DNA of 64,000 nt from Phylloscopus collybita (taxonomy: Eukaryota; Chordata; Aves; Passeriformes; Phylloscopidae), in the NCBI GenBank assembly GCA_027886175.1, contig JAJNNQ010000096.1, positions 124,001 through 188,000 of the forward strand. The letters are read 5' to 3'. A program made the translations under genes and the position numbers. The notes below the pieces were generated by a model, which worked only from the letters and a program-made list of their open reading frames with translations, did no database searches and was not told where the DNA came from. Every line of letters starts with the position of its first letter. The first letter of the stretch is position 1. Shown piece by piece: positions 25,701-37,700 of the stretch.

Positions 25701-28700
25701 CACCACTGCCCACTGCCCACCCAGCCAGAGCACTGCCCACATCCCACACCACTGCACACACAGCCACACTGAGCACTGCCCACGGGCCATCCAGCCACAC
25801 CACTGCCCGTCCAGCCACACCACTGCCCACTGCCCACACCACTGCCCACCGAGCCACACTGAGCACTGCCCACATCCCACACCACTGCCCACTGCACACA
25901 CAGCCACACCACTGCCCACATCCCACACCACTGCCCACATCCCACACCACTGCCCACATCCCACACCACTGCACACACAGCCAGAGCACTGCCCACATCC
26001 CACACCACTGCACACACAGCCACACTGAGCACTGCCCACGGGCCATCCAGCCACACCACTGCCCGTCCAGCCACACCACTGCCTGTGGGTCATCCAGCCA
26101 CACCACTGCTCACCCAGCCAGAGCACTGCCCACGGGCACCCTCCCCATGTCACCCCAAGTCTTACTCTGCCAGCTGCCCCAAACTCTCCCCCTCCTCCTC
26201 CCCAGCCCCATCTCCCCACACACAGCCCCCATGACTCCCACCCTTCCTCCAGCCCCAGCCCCAGAACTCACCTCCGAGGCCATTTTGGTGTTTTCTGAGC
26301 TGCTCTGACCACAGAGTTCCTAAGAAGAGAGAGAAACAAGCATGTTCTAGAAGGAAAGTTCCCAGCCACTCCCCAGCCATCCTCCAGCCATGTGTCCCCA
26401 AGGCCAGACAAGCTGACACAGGCTGCTGAGACTCCTGGAATTCACACAGATTTAACAAGGTTTAGCCATCGTCAGGAATGAGGAATTATGTTAAATGGAG
26501 GGTTAAACAGAACCAGGTGTGACAACTTCTGAAAGTTGAAAACATGGGCAACAGGCACAAAACAGGAGCAGGGGCTGAGCTAGAGCTGGAGGGGGTTCAC
26601 AGGAGCTGTGGGAGCTCACTCACACTTCACTTACATTAAAGACAAAACCACCTAAAAGTTACTTCAAAGAAGCAACGATGCCAGGAGGAGGAATGAAATC
26701 CGTATTTACTGGGATGTATAACAGAATACTGGATGAACAGAACTACATGGGGAGGAAACTGATTCACAAAATCTGTCTGTGAACCAGGAATCTGCAGGGT
26801 AAACTGAGAACTGCAAAGGAGTTATGGAAAAGAAGAAAGTTTTACAATTAAACAAAGTGAAAGGACCCACAAAAAGAGAGCAAGGAGATGAACTCTGGCT
26901 TTATCCAAACACACTCCAAAAACTAATTCAGAATTCAGAACTTGAGTGGATCTGCCTGAGCAATCTCCTACAACTCTGGAGGCATTTGAACAACAATCTT
27001 AGGCCCATGGTGGGATTCCCGGGGGTGTCCTGAGCTTGACTCAATGATCCTTGTGGGTCCCTTCCAACTCAGGATGTTCCAGAATTCTACAATTCCAACA
27101 TCCAAGGCTGCCCTGTTTAGCATGGGGGACTGAGGCAATGACCTCCAAGGCCTCAGCTAGCCTGGACTGTTCCAGGATTCAGCCAGATGAGGGGGAAAAG
27201 GAAGAATCCCAGTGAAGATCAAAATCTATTTAAAAATGTCTCAGCACAGGTTTAACCTGACCCTGGAGTCTGGGGTTTCAGAGTCCCTTTGCATGAGAAG
27301 AGCATGGCTGTAATCAGTATCCCAGTGTCCGGGGAGAACATCAATGCTGTGGGATTCCATGAGCTTCCAGGACCTGGCACAGACAGGACTCTGCCAGGAT
27401 GACCACCAGCACAGTCCAACCTCCACAGGGCTTCACCACGCCCCTCCTCTACAGCAGCTCTCTTTGGAGGGAACAGATCAGCCCCTCCTTCCCTTCTCAG
27501 CCCTGGCCTGCTCCCAGCTGGAGTTACCTGTGTCCCCAGCAGCGGGTGGGACAGGGGCACTGCTGCGAAGGTCTTGTAGGCCTGCTTGACATTGATGGGG
27601 ACCTCGTCAGGGGAGGGTGGCGACGGTGGCGATGGCTTTGGCTACAGGGACAGACAGGAGGTAAAGGTGAGCACAGGTGGGGGAAACACAGCCCAGCCCC
27701 TGGCCCGAGAGCCTGAGCAGGGGGGTGTGCAAAGGAGCACCTCAGGGAACACGTAAGGGATCTGCAAGGCTTGGGAAGGCTGCTCCTGAGCCTTGGGCAG
27801 AACACGAGGAGCAGAGCACTGCACACACACTGTACACAACAGCACGAGGGTCAGGACCCTGCTCTGGTTCCTGGATGGTGAAGAAATGGTACTTTGGGTG
27901 GCACTGACCTTCACTGACCTGATGGGAATGTTGTGACAGGTCCTCTGGCCAAGGGCACGCTGCTGTCCCAGTCCTTGAGGATTTCCACCCAATTCAACCA
28001 GCCCACCTGAATCAAGGTTTTTGGGGCTAGAACAGGGCAGCTACACATTGACTCTGACTTCTACTTCGGGCTGAACAAGATTCCCTCTAGTGGACGGTGT
28101 CCCTGTCTTTAAGGTCCCTCCCAACCCAAACCACTGTGATTCCACAATCTGATCCAGGGATCTGTGATGTGGAGGAGAGCTGCCTCTGATCTCCAATTTT
28201 CCCTTTGCAGAATTACACCTACTGGGAAACACCTGACAAGGCCTGAGGGGACCTTCCTGCTGCTTGTCACTGTCTTTGCTGGTCCCTTCCTCACCCACCT
28301 TCCCTGTGACCCCCCCTGCCACCTTTGGGGGAAAGCAGCACTGGGGTGACCTGCTCAAAGCATCACAGATGTGGAAGGGCTGGGGGCAATGACACCACGA
28401 CCTTCCTTCTGCTGGGGAGTGAATCCCCTCTAGCTGCTCATCCCTCCCACCCTCCAGCTGCACAACTCCACTTCCAGGCCGCCTGGTTTTTCTTAGTCCT
28501 GGACTAGGGCTAAATCGTGCTGTTGGATGATGCTCCTGCATGGCCTAAAGGACAGCACAGTGAGCTCAGAAGAGACTGTGAAATGTGAATCTTGTCCAGC
28601 TCCATGGATTCTGTACAGCTGTTTGCCTGCAAACCAGGTCTCTGTTTTGGTACCACAGTGTACAAGCTCCAACAGGGAGGGAAGGGCTGGATTCATGGAA

Positions 28701-31700
28701 TCTCACCCAGGATGGTTTGTGTGGGAAGGGACTGAAAGCCCATCCAGTCCCTCCCCCCTGCCACGAGCAGGGACACCTTCCACTATTCCTTCCTCTTTTA
28801 TATTGAAGGAACACAGATCTTCCATCATGACAAAGACCAAAATACCTGAACTTCTCTCTCCCATCAACAAACAGCCCCCGGAATATGAACCTTTCAAAAG
28901 CAATCATTTTGCAAACCATAAAAACCATCAGCAGGATGGTATTAGCCTTTGCTCCAAGGTGCCATGAACCAAGGTTCTGTAAGATTTATGTCTCCACAGA
29001 ACTCAACACCTCACAGATATGACTCTAAACCCGTCTCTGCTCTGAGGATTTTGGCTACAAATCTTCAGCAGTGCTGACTCCTGGGACAGGAGACATGGGG
29101 CAGCTGGGGAGGCCCAGAGAAATAAGAGGGATGCTCTAACCTGGCCCTGCCTGTGAGGAGCGTGGGTCCCTTCTCAGGGAGCCCAGAGTGGTGCACGGAC
29201 ACCCCCAGCCTCAGCTCCGGCACGTGGCCATCGAGCCCAGAGTCACCGCTGGGAGCACGTGGCACTGCAGCCCCCCAGGACAGACACAGGGCTTTAGGGA
29301 GGAAACCCCGGGCCACTTACAGAGCTGTGGATCCTGAAGCAGGGCCCAGGCTGCTGGAAGGGGTTGGGGCTGTCCCCCTCCTCCGGCCTGGGCGGCGCGG
29401 CGCTGGGTCGCACACGGGACAGAGGCTGAATGACGCCAGGCTTGGTCTGCTGGTGCCAGCGCCCCGGGCAGGGTGGGGAGAGGCAGAGGAGGAGAAGGGG
29501 CAGGGAGGAAGAGAGAAGAGAAACGAGCGGTTAGGGCAGCGAGGTGTCTGCCATGCAGGTGAATGAACAAATCCATGCACCCCCAGTTCTTTCCTCAGCT
29601 GTGCTGCCCGCTCCAGCTGCAGGGCTGGCAGGGAGAGCTCTTGGGGCCAACACCAAGAGGTTCGGCCAAGGAAGGGTTACACAGCACCAGTGAGTTACAG
29701 GGAAAAGCCAGGACAAAAGGATGCACCTGGCACACCAGCAGCAGCTACAGGGGTTTGCAGGCTATGGTAAGTGTGACAAAGCTTGGAAAGTGTGAGCACC
29801 AGGGGTGGAAGTAGGGAAACATCAGCCAGGAATGAGAATTGGCAGAAGCTGTGGATGGAAGTGAACCAGATCGAGTCAGAGCTCTGAAGAGAAATGCAGT
29901 TACTGGAGCAGAGGCAAGAGTCTAAAACTTCTAGATGTCACCATCACTGCTGGATGTTGTGTGAAAGTGAACAAAGCATCTGCAACTAGAGAGAGTGGCT
30001 GCAGGAACTGGGTAAGCCAGCACAACCTGCAGGAGGGGGAGCTGCGAGGGGAAATTGGAATAAAAGCTGCCAGAACAGTTATGTTGAGTTTTCAGATGGA
30101 CCATATTTAAGACCTGATGCATTTGTACAAACTTGAGGCATAGTGGAGGACTGGAGGAGACAGAATAGGAGCCAACAGGAGGAAGAAACAAGTTCCATGT
30201 GCTGGGGGATGCACAGGGACAGCACAGTCAGGTCTCACGGCAGCTGTACTCACTGATTTACTGTCATCCTGCGACGTGATGAAGTTAATGGAAGCCTACA
30301 AACAGAAGTGCAGGGGTAAATCTGGAGTCCATCCTGAAAGCCTTTAGTTTATCCCTGCCCCACTGCCCACCCTGTGTGGGGAGCTCCAGGTCCCACAGAA
30401 CCCCCACCCCCCAATACCTGCTTCTTCGAGGGAGGACAGGCCAGAGCCCACCTCCAGCAGCCTCTCCCAGCACCTGTGCTACGTCAGGAGCTCTCTGCAC
30501 ATCGCCAAACTCTGAGCCCAAACACAGGACAGTCCTGGCCCCTGGGCACAGCCCCTGCTCCTGGTCCCTGGGCACATCTCCAGCTCCTGGCCCACGGTCA
30601 CATCCCCACCCTCCACACCTGCCCCCCAGCCCCAGCAAAGCCATCCCCCCGCAGCTCCTCCCCAAAGCGCTGGCAGTGCCATCGCAGCAGCAGCAGCTCA
30701 CGGCAGCAGCAGCCCCTCGTGCCTCGGCTGCCACGCGGGTGCTGCTCCCCCCGAGCCCCGGGGCAGCCCCAGGGATGGATCCCGAGGCTGGGGGGATGTG
30801 GGGCAGTGGGTGCTGCTCCCCCCGAGCCCCGGGGCAGCCCCAGGGATGGATCCCGAGGCCGGGGGGATGTAGGGCAGTGGGTGCTGCTCCCCTCAAGCCC
30901 CGGGGCAGCCCCAGGGATGGATCCCGAGGCCGGGGGGACATGGGGCAGTGGGTGCTGCTCCCCCCTGAGCCCCGGGGCAGCCCCAGGGATGGATCCCGAG
31001 GCCGGGGGAGGCGGGGCAGTGGGTGCTGCTCCCCCCGAGCCCCGGGGCAGCCCCAGGGATGGATCCCGGGGGGATGTGGGGCAGTGGGTGCTGCTCCCCC
31101 CTGAGCCCCGGGGCAGCCCCAGGGATGGATCAGATGGATCCCGAGGCCGGGGGGACATGGGGCAGTGGGTGCTGCTCCCCCCGAGCTCCGGGGCAGCCCC
31201 AGGGATGGATCCCGAGGCCGGGGGGGACGTGGGGCAGTGGGTGCTGCTCCCCCCGAGCCCCGGGGCAGCCCCAGGGATGGATCCCGAGGCCGGGGGGGAC
31301 GTGGGGCAGTGGGTGCTGCTCCCCCCGAGCCCCGGGGCAGCCCCAGGGGATGGATCAGATGGATCCCGAGGCTGGGGGGATGTGGGGCAGTGGGTGCTGC
31401 TCCCCCCGAGCCCCGGGGCAGCCCCAGGGATGGATCCCGAGGCCGGGGGGACATGGGGCAGTGGGTGCTGCTCCCCTCAAGCCCCGGGGCAGCCCCAGGG
31501 ATGGATCCCGAGGCCGGGGGGGACGTGGGGCAGTGGGTGCTGCTCCCCCCGAGCCCCGGGGCAGCCCCAGGGGTGGATCCCGAGGCCGGGGGGGACGTGG
31601 GGCAGTGGGTGCTGCTCCCCCCTGAGCCCCGGGGCAGCCCCAGGGGATGGATCAGATGGATCCCGAGGCTGGGGGGATGTAGGGCAGTGGGTGCTGCTCC

Positions 31701-34700
31701 CCCCGAGCCCCGGGGCAGCCCCAGGGATGGATCCCGAGGCCGGGGGATGTAGGGCAGTGGGTGCTGCTCCCCCCGGGGCAGCCCCAGGGGTGGATCCCGA
31801 GGCCGGGGGGGATGTGGGGCAGTGGGTGCTGCTCCCCTCGAGCCCCGGGGCAGCCCCAGGGGTGGATCCCGAGGCCGGGGGGGATGTGGGGCAGTGGGTG
31901 CTGCTCCCCCCGAGCCCCGGGGCAGCCCCAGGGGTGGATCCTGAGGCCGGGGGGACGTGGGGCAGTGGGTGCTGCTCCCCTCGAGCCCCGGGGCAGCCCC
32001 AGGGGTGGATCCCGAGGCCGGGGGAGGCGAGCAGCGGCGGGGGCAGCGGGAGCAGCCGGGCAGAGCACACCGCACACCAACCACAGCACTTACAAAGCGC
32101 GTCTCCCTGCCGGCCAGGTGGGCGGGCCGGGGGGCGGCGGGCACCTGCAGGGCCATCGGCACGGCACAGAACGGGAGAGAAAACGGAGAGACTGGGTTTT
32201 CCACAGGAGAGGAGCAGAGAGGCTGCAGCAGCCGGAGCTGGGGGAAACCCCTCTGCCCTGCCTGGCACACACAGATCCACCACAAGCACCTCCTGCCTTC
32301 CCACAGCCCCGGGCAGAACTCGAGGCCAGGCACCACCATCACAAGGCCAGCCCGGGACAAAGGATTCCATTTCCCTCGAGGAACTCTCTGAAGTAAGCCA
32401 GTGAATTCTACCTGGACTACAAGATGTTGAAACCAAGGATTTAACACTAAAAACAGATGGAGCCAGAGAATAAGAGAGAAAATTCCTTGGAAGTTCTGGA
32501 GCAACAATCTGAAGGCCAAGACTCCTGAATCCCCAGAAACTGAGAGATCTGGGACTGTTCAGCCTGGAGAAGAGAGGGCTGCAGGGAGACCTCAGAGCCC
32601 CTTCCTTCCACTGCCTTAAAGGGCTCCCAAGAGAGCTGGAGAGGGACAGGAAAAGGGGGAATGGCTTCCTACTGCCAGAGGCAGGATTAGATGAGATTCT
32701 GGGAAGAATTGTTTTCCTTCAAGGCTGCTGAGGCCCTGGCACAGGTTGCCCAGAGAAGCTACGGCTGCCCCATCCCTGGAAGTCTCCAAGGCCTGTTTGG
32801 ACAGGGCTTGGAGCAATCTGGGACAGTGGAAGGTGTCCCTGCCCATGGCAGGGGGCTGGAATGAAATTGTCTTGAAGGTCCCTTCCCACCCAAACCACCC
32901 TGGGATTCCATGAAAACCCATCTCAAAGAAAACTGGCACTTGTGGTAAAGGGAAAGCTTACAAATAACACAGCTGCTGTCAGAAATGTGAACAGGGAAAC
33001 ACAGCTGGAACAAAGTGCATTGGAATAGTTTAGCTATCATCTTCTAACCTTGCTGTGTTCCTAATGAACACTCAATTCCAAATGACCCAAGAACTGAGGG
33101 AGATGTGAGACAGGCTGAGAAAAACCAGAGGTGGACTGAAGTGCTGCTCCTGCAGCTTCCTGCACGGTCCTGACCCTTCTCCTACGCCTGTCTCAGCAGT
33201 CACCTCACCCCAAGGTGACTGTGTTCACCTCAAGAGCTCCTGTCCAGCTCCAAGGGCTGAAATGGTTCACTGAAGACCAGGGAAGTGCCAGAGCTGCTGG
33301 GGAGAGCAGCTGGACTCCAAAAGGAACACAACAGACCCAAAATGACTAAAGACAAAGTACAACTGGCAATTCGCTCCAGCCCCCAATATAAAATCCAGTA
33401 ATAGGCAATGACTGTAAAGGGAAAATTTAAAAATCTATTTAAGTTCATTTAACTTCAAAAGGCTCAGCTGAGCTGTGATACCTCCTGCTGGATGGACAGG
33501 GGGATCAAAGACTCAGATATTGAAAAGGAAGGTTCAGAGATAAATTAGGAATACGAATGTCAAGGGGTAAGAGGTAATGTTTATAAAGAAAAAAACCATC
33601 AGAAGTTACAAGAAACAAAGATCCTTCCCACTCTAGAGGGAAAGCCTCTAGCAAGGAGCTGTAGCAAATCCCTCCCTGAGGGCAGGGTCACCCAGAACTG
33701 CCTGCAGTTCACATGGGTCACCTCCAGTCTCACCCAGAGAACCAGGGATCCTCTGCAAGCCTGGGCAGCAGTGGGCAGCCTTGGTTTACAGACCCAAGAT
33801 CCTTTTCCAAATCCTGACTCTTCCATTTCTCACCAGTTGCCAGAATTGAAGAATCTCTGTACAAGGCACTGGTCCAAAAAGCTCATTCCCAAAAAACCCA
33901 CAATTACACATTGTACCCCCTCCTCATCATCCTGCAATTAAGCTCAGAGCTCTCAGAGCCCTCAGAGCACATTTATGACCAGCTAATTACCCTTCTGGCC
34001 CTCTGAGTCGTTTTGAAGGAGGGAGCTGCTCTCTTGCTCTCTGGCTGCCTGCTGTGATGGATCCCCCCCACCCTGACAGTGTCACTCCAGGATGGAAACT
34101 GCCCTCAGATACCTCTGTCCTTTACCCCTGGAAGTGCCTCCCTGCCTCTCCCGTGCCACCTGTCCTGGGGACAGTCTCACCTGTGGATTACTGGGAGAAT
34201 AGGGGGATTCACGCCTGGAATTTCCTGTCCCAGACTCGCCCACAGGAGCCTGCAAGAGAGAAGACAAAGCTCAAGACAAAGCTCAGTGCTACTCTACAGC
34301 AGGAGGGGTCTGCACAGCCCGCCCAGGGGGCATGGGACACCCTGGACATCCAGGGAGCAAGGTTAGCAGGGCCCAGCAGCAGCTGGCACATGCCAAAAAG
34401 CGCCAGGAACAGCGAGGGAACACGTTAAACATTGGAACCACGTCCCGGTGCCCTGCGAGGCCAGCTGGATCAGGTTACAGCCTCACAGCACATCCCAGCC
34501 ATCAATCCTCCGCCCTGCCTCCCCACAGCACTCACGGGCAGGATCAGGGGCCAGGCAAATCTCCCTCTCTACAGACACCGAGCAAAGAGAGACATTCCCC
34601 TGGAGGGAGACAGGGCTCTCCTGGCTGCCAGAGGAACCTCTGCCACTGGGGCTCAGCTGAGCCCTCCAGCAGCTGAACAGAGAGAGCAGCGTCCCAGGAA

Positions 34701-37700
34701 CCAGCTGCACTCCGACTGCAGCACCAGGAGCACGTTTCACAAGCACTTCCAATGCCTAGGACATCTGGGATTGAGGGAACTGGATACTGGATACTAACAC
34801 CACAGCCATGCACACGGTCAGCTGAATCAAGCCAGTACTCGGACACAGCAAGCCTGAAGTGACCTGCAGCTTATCCTGGAGCACAGACTCCAGATAGCTT
34901 GCTCAAAGCTCACCTGGCTACACACAACTGTGAAATTGCTACCAAGGAACTAAACCACCTCCAGGATCACTACAGCTGAGGATTGAGTTTGTTGATTGGT
35001 TGGTTAATCCGCTGTGTATGGGGCTGTTTTGCTTTTCAGACCTCCCAAAGGGCTTAAAAAGGAAGAAGGGGACAGCAACGTGGTGCTCAGCTGGAGGACA
35101 GTATCTTTGGGTCTAGTCCCTGCTCCACCACAGGTTCCCTGTGCAACAGCAGCAATGTCCAACACAGATTTCCCAGAGCAGAAAGCAAAGTTCTCCCTTG
35201 AAATTCCAAAGTCCTAATCTAGCAGGCAGTGTCACTGGGAGGAACAGCTCCTGGGCTGTGCTTTCCAGCTGCCTAAGCAGGGCTGTGCTCAGGCCCAGGA
35301 ACAGAAGTGGCACCAGCACTGATCTCTGAGCAGTCCTGCCAGCTCCCGCTGCCCACCGAGCGGGCTGGGTCACCGCTGCTCCCAGCCAGCCCCGGAGCCA
35401 CAGCAGGGCAGTGACAGACACCACCCTGCCCCTCAGCAGTGCAGGCATCCCCAGGGAGTGTTAGTGGCTGCAGGAGGACGTGGTGACCGCTGGGGACCGA
35501 CGCTGGTGCCGGGGACACGCGGGGTGGAGGGGACCGGCCCACGGGCGCCGTGCTGCCCGGCACCGGGGTTTAGTGGGGTGCAGGGGCCCGGGCTGTGTCA
35601 GTGCATGCCACACGCCACACGCTGCTTGCCTTGGAGTACAGGCTGGTCTTCAGCACGCCCCCCCTGCCATAGCCCAGGGGAGGCCCCCCCAGGCCAGCCG
35701 TGCCCGTGGCCTTGCCCCTGCGGTTGGCCACCACAAAGGGGTTCTCACTGAAGGGGATGGGCTGCGAGTCGATCAAACACTCTGGCGCCTCTGGCAGCTG
35801 CTCCTGGGACAAGGGACACCCCTGGGGGCCCTGCTTGTCTCCCCGGGGCTGTTCTGCCCCGCTGGTGGGCTGCTGGGCAGGCACAGGGTGCCGAGGGGGA
35901 CCCGCCGGGTCCGGGGACGCCTCCTGGCTGTCCCAAGGCGCAGGAGGGGACAGCACCGCGCAGTCACCCTCCATGCTGGAGCTGGGCTTAGTGCACTCAA
36001 CAGGCTGAGAGGAAACAGAAGGATCAGAGAGAAATAAGGAGAACAGAGTAAAGAAGAGGAGGGAGAAAATACAGAGCAGCTGCCGAAAGACCGGGCCTGA
36101 ATTCCAGCGCTAGTGCCCGCGCACCATCCCGACCCTCTCTCCTGCTCTGCCACCGATCTGGGACCCCCAGGGTCACTCCCAGGAGAGGACCTTGCTGTGC
36201 ACACACACCCCGGGGAGCTGGTGCTCCCTGCACTCCACTCACACACTCACACACGTTCCTGAGCTGCTCCCCACCAATCCCTGCACAGGCACACGCTCCC
36301 CGCCGCTCACCTCAGCACACAGAACCACACAACAGCTGGGCTTGGAAGGCACCTCTGGAGATCCTCCAGTTCCACCCCCACTTCACTGAGCCCCACCACC
36401 TACCACCCAGCCTCTGCTGTCACCCAACGCTGCCACAGAGTCACACAACACCCACCCCTGTGCACTTCTACCACACCTGCACAGGTGAACCTGCTTAAAC
36501 TGCCCCACTGCATCACAACAGCCCCGAACACCAGAGCTCAGCGCAGCAGACAGAGCAGACCCTTTGGGGGGCTCTTGCTGGCAGGACTGAGGCAGTCCCA
36601 GCTCTGCTCAGGATCAGCACACACAGCCCCAATGACGCCCTGACCCCTTCTCTTAATGCCACAGAACAGAGTTTGTTACCCCAGCCAGAGCCTTCCTCAG
36701 GGGAGCAGTGACAGCCAGAGAGCAAAGACCAAAGCTTCCATCCGAGTGCCTCCAGGGAGCAGAAAGACCTCTCCCGCTCACAGCAAATTCTTCAGCTCCT
36801 GGGTCATGGCAGTGGTCACCGAAATAGCTCTCAGGGGTGGGCTGGTGACTACAATGGCAGCTGGGAGGCTCAGGAATTTCGGAGGCCCTCCCCTAACCCC
36901 CAACCCAACCTCTGTGGTTGGCAGAGCCCTGGCTCATATCATGTTTCCTCACCAGTGAAGCCTATGCTACCCTGAGAAACTCTGCTGTTGTGGCTGTGTG
37001 ATTTTTCAGTGTAAAAACCCCACTTTTAACCCCTTTTCCCCAGAGTGCCATAATGCCTGACAGTCCACGGGGAGCCTCAGTCCCTGTTTTGTTCTTGGAC
37101 CCAACTGCAACTGGACTGGATCTGTCTCACTGTAAGCTCCAGCTCCTGCTGTCAATGTCCTGGTGAGGGATTCCTCAGTCCCCAGCCTCACCGGGGCTAT
37201 TCCTGTCAGACAAGCCACAATTTCTATTTTGGGTAAGCAAAAATTTGGGCAATGCAGCGAGCTTTCCCAGCTTGCAGACAGAACAGACACGTGCAACCCT
37301 GCATCCTCCCTGGCACTGAAAGAAACTCAATCTTAAATCCAATGAACAGGCAAAAAAATAAAGAATCGAAGGCAAGAAACTGAAGAGAAATAGAATCAGA
37401 ACAGAAAGTACAGGTTGCTAATTAACTAACCATGAAGACCTTGTATTGAGACATGTCAAGTCTTCTCCATTTCTCATAGTCCAGAAAGCAAAACTAGACT
37501 CTGATCGTTTTGCTGTGATCAGCCCCTCACAGGTCTGGCTTTCACTCCTGTTCAATGCAGAAGACAGAGACTGTAGCAGCTCTTTGACTTCTGTAAGGGA
37601 AATGTCAGAGAGTCACAGAATCCCTGGGTGGTTTGGGTGGGAAGGGACCTGAAAGCTCATGTTGTTCCACCCCCTTGCTGTGGGCAGGGACACCTTCCAC

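Noticed and set aside
30374..32519. Overlapping open frames of 676 (plus) and 744 (minus) codons
   Set aside because: Both are low-complexity translations of the tandem array; only the 17 codons of exon 16 are real SCRIB.
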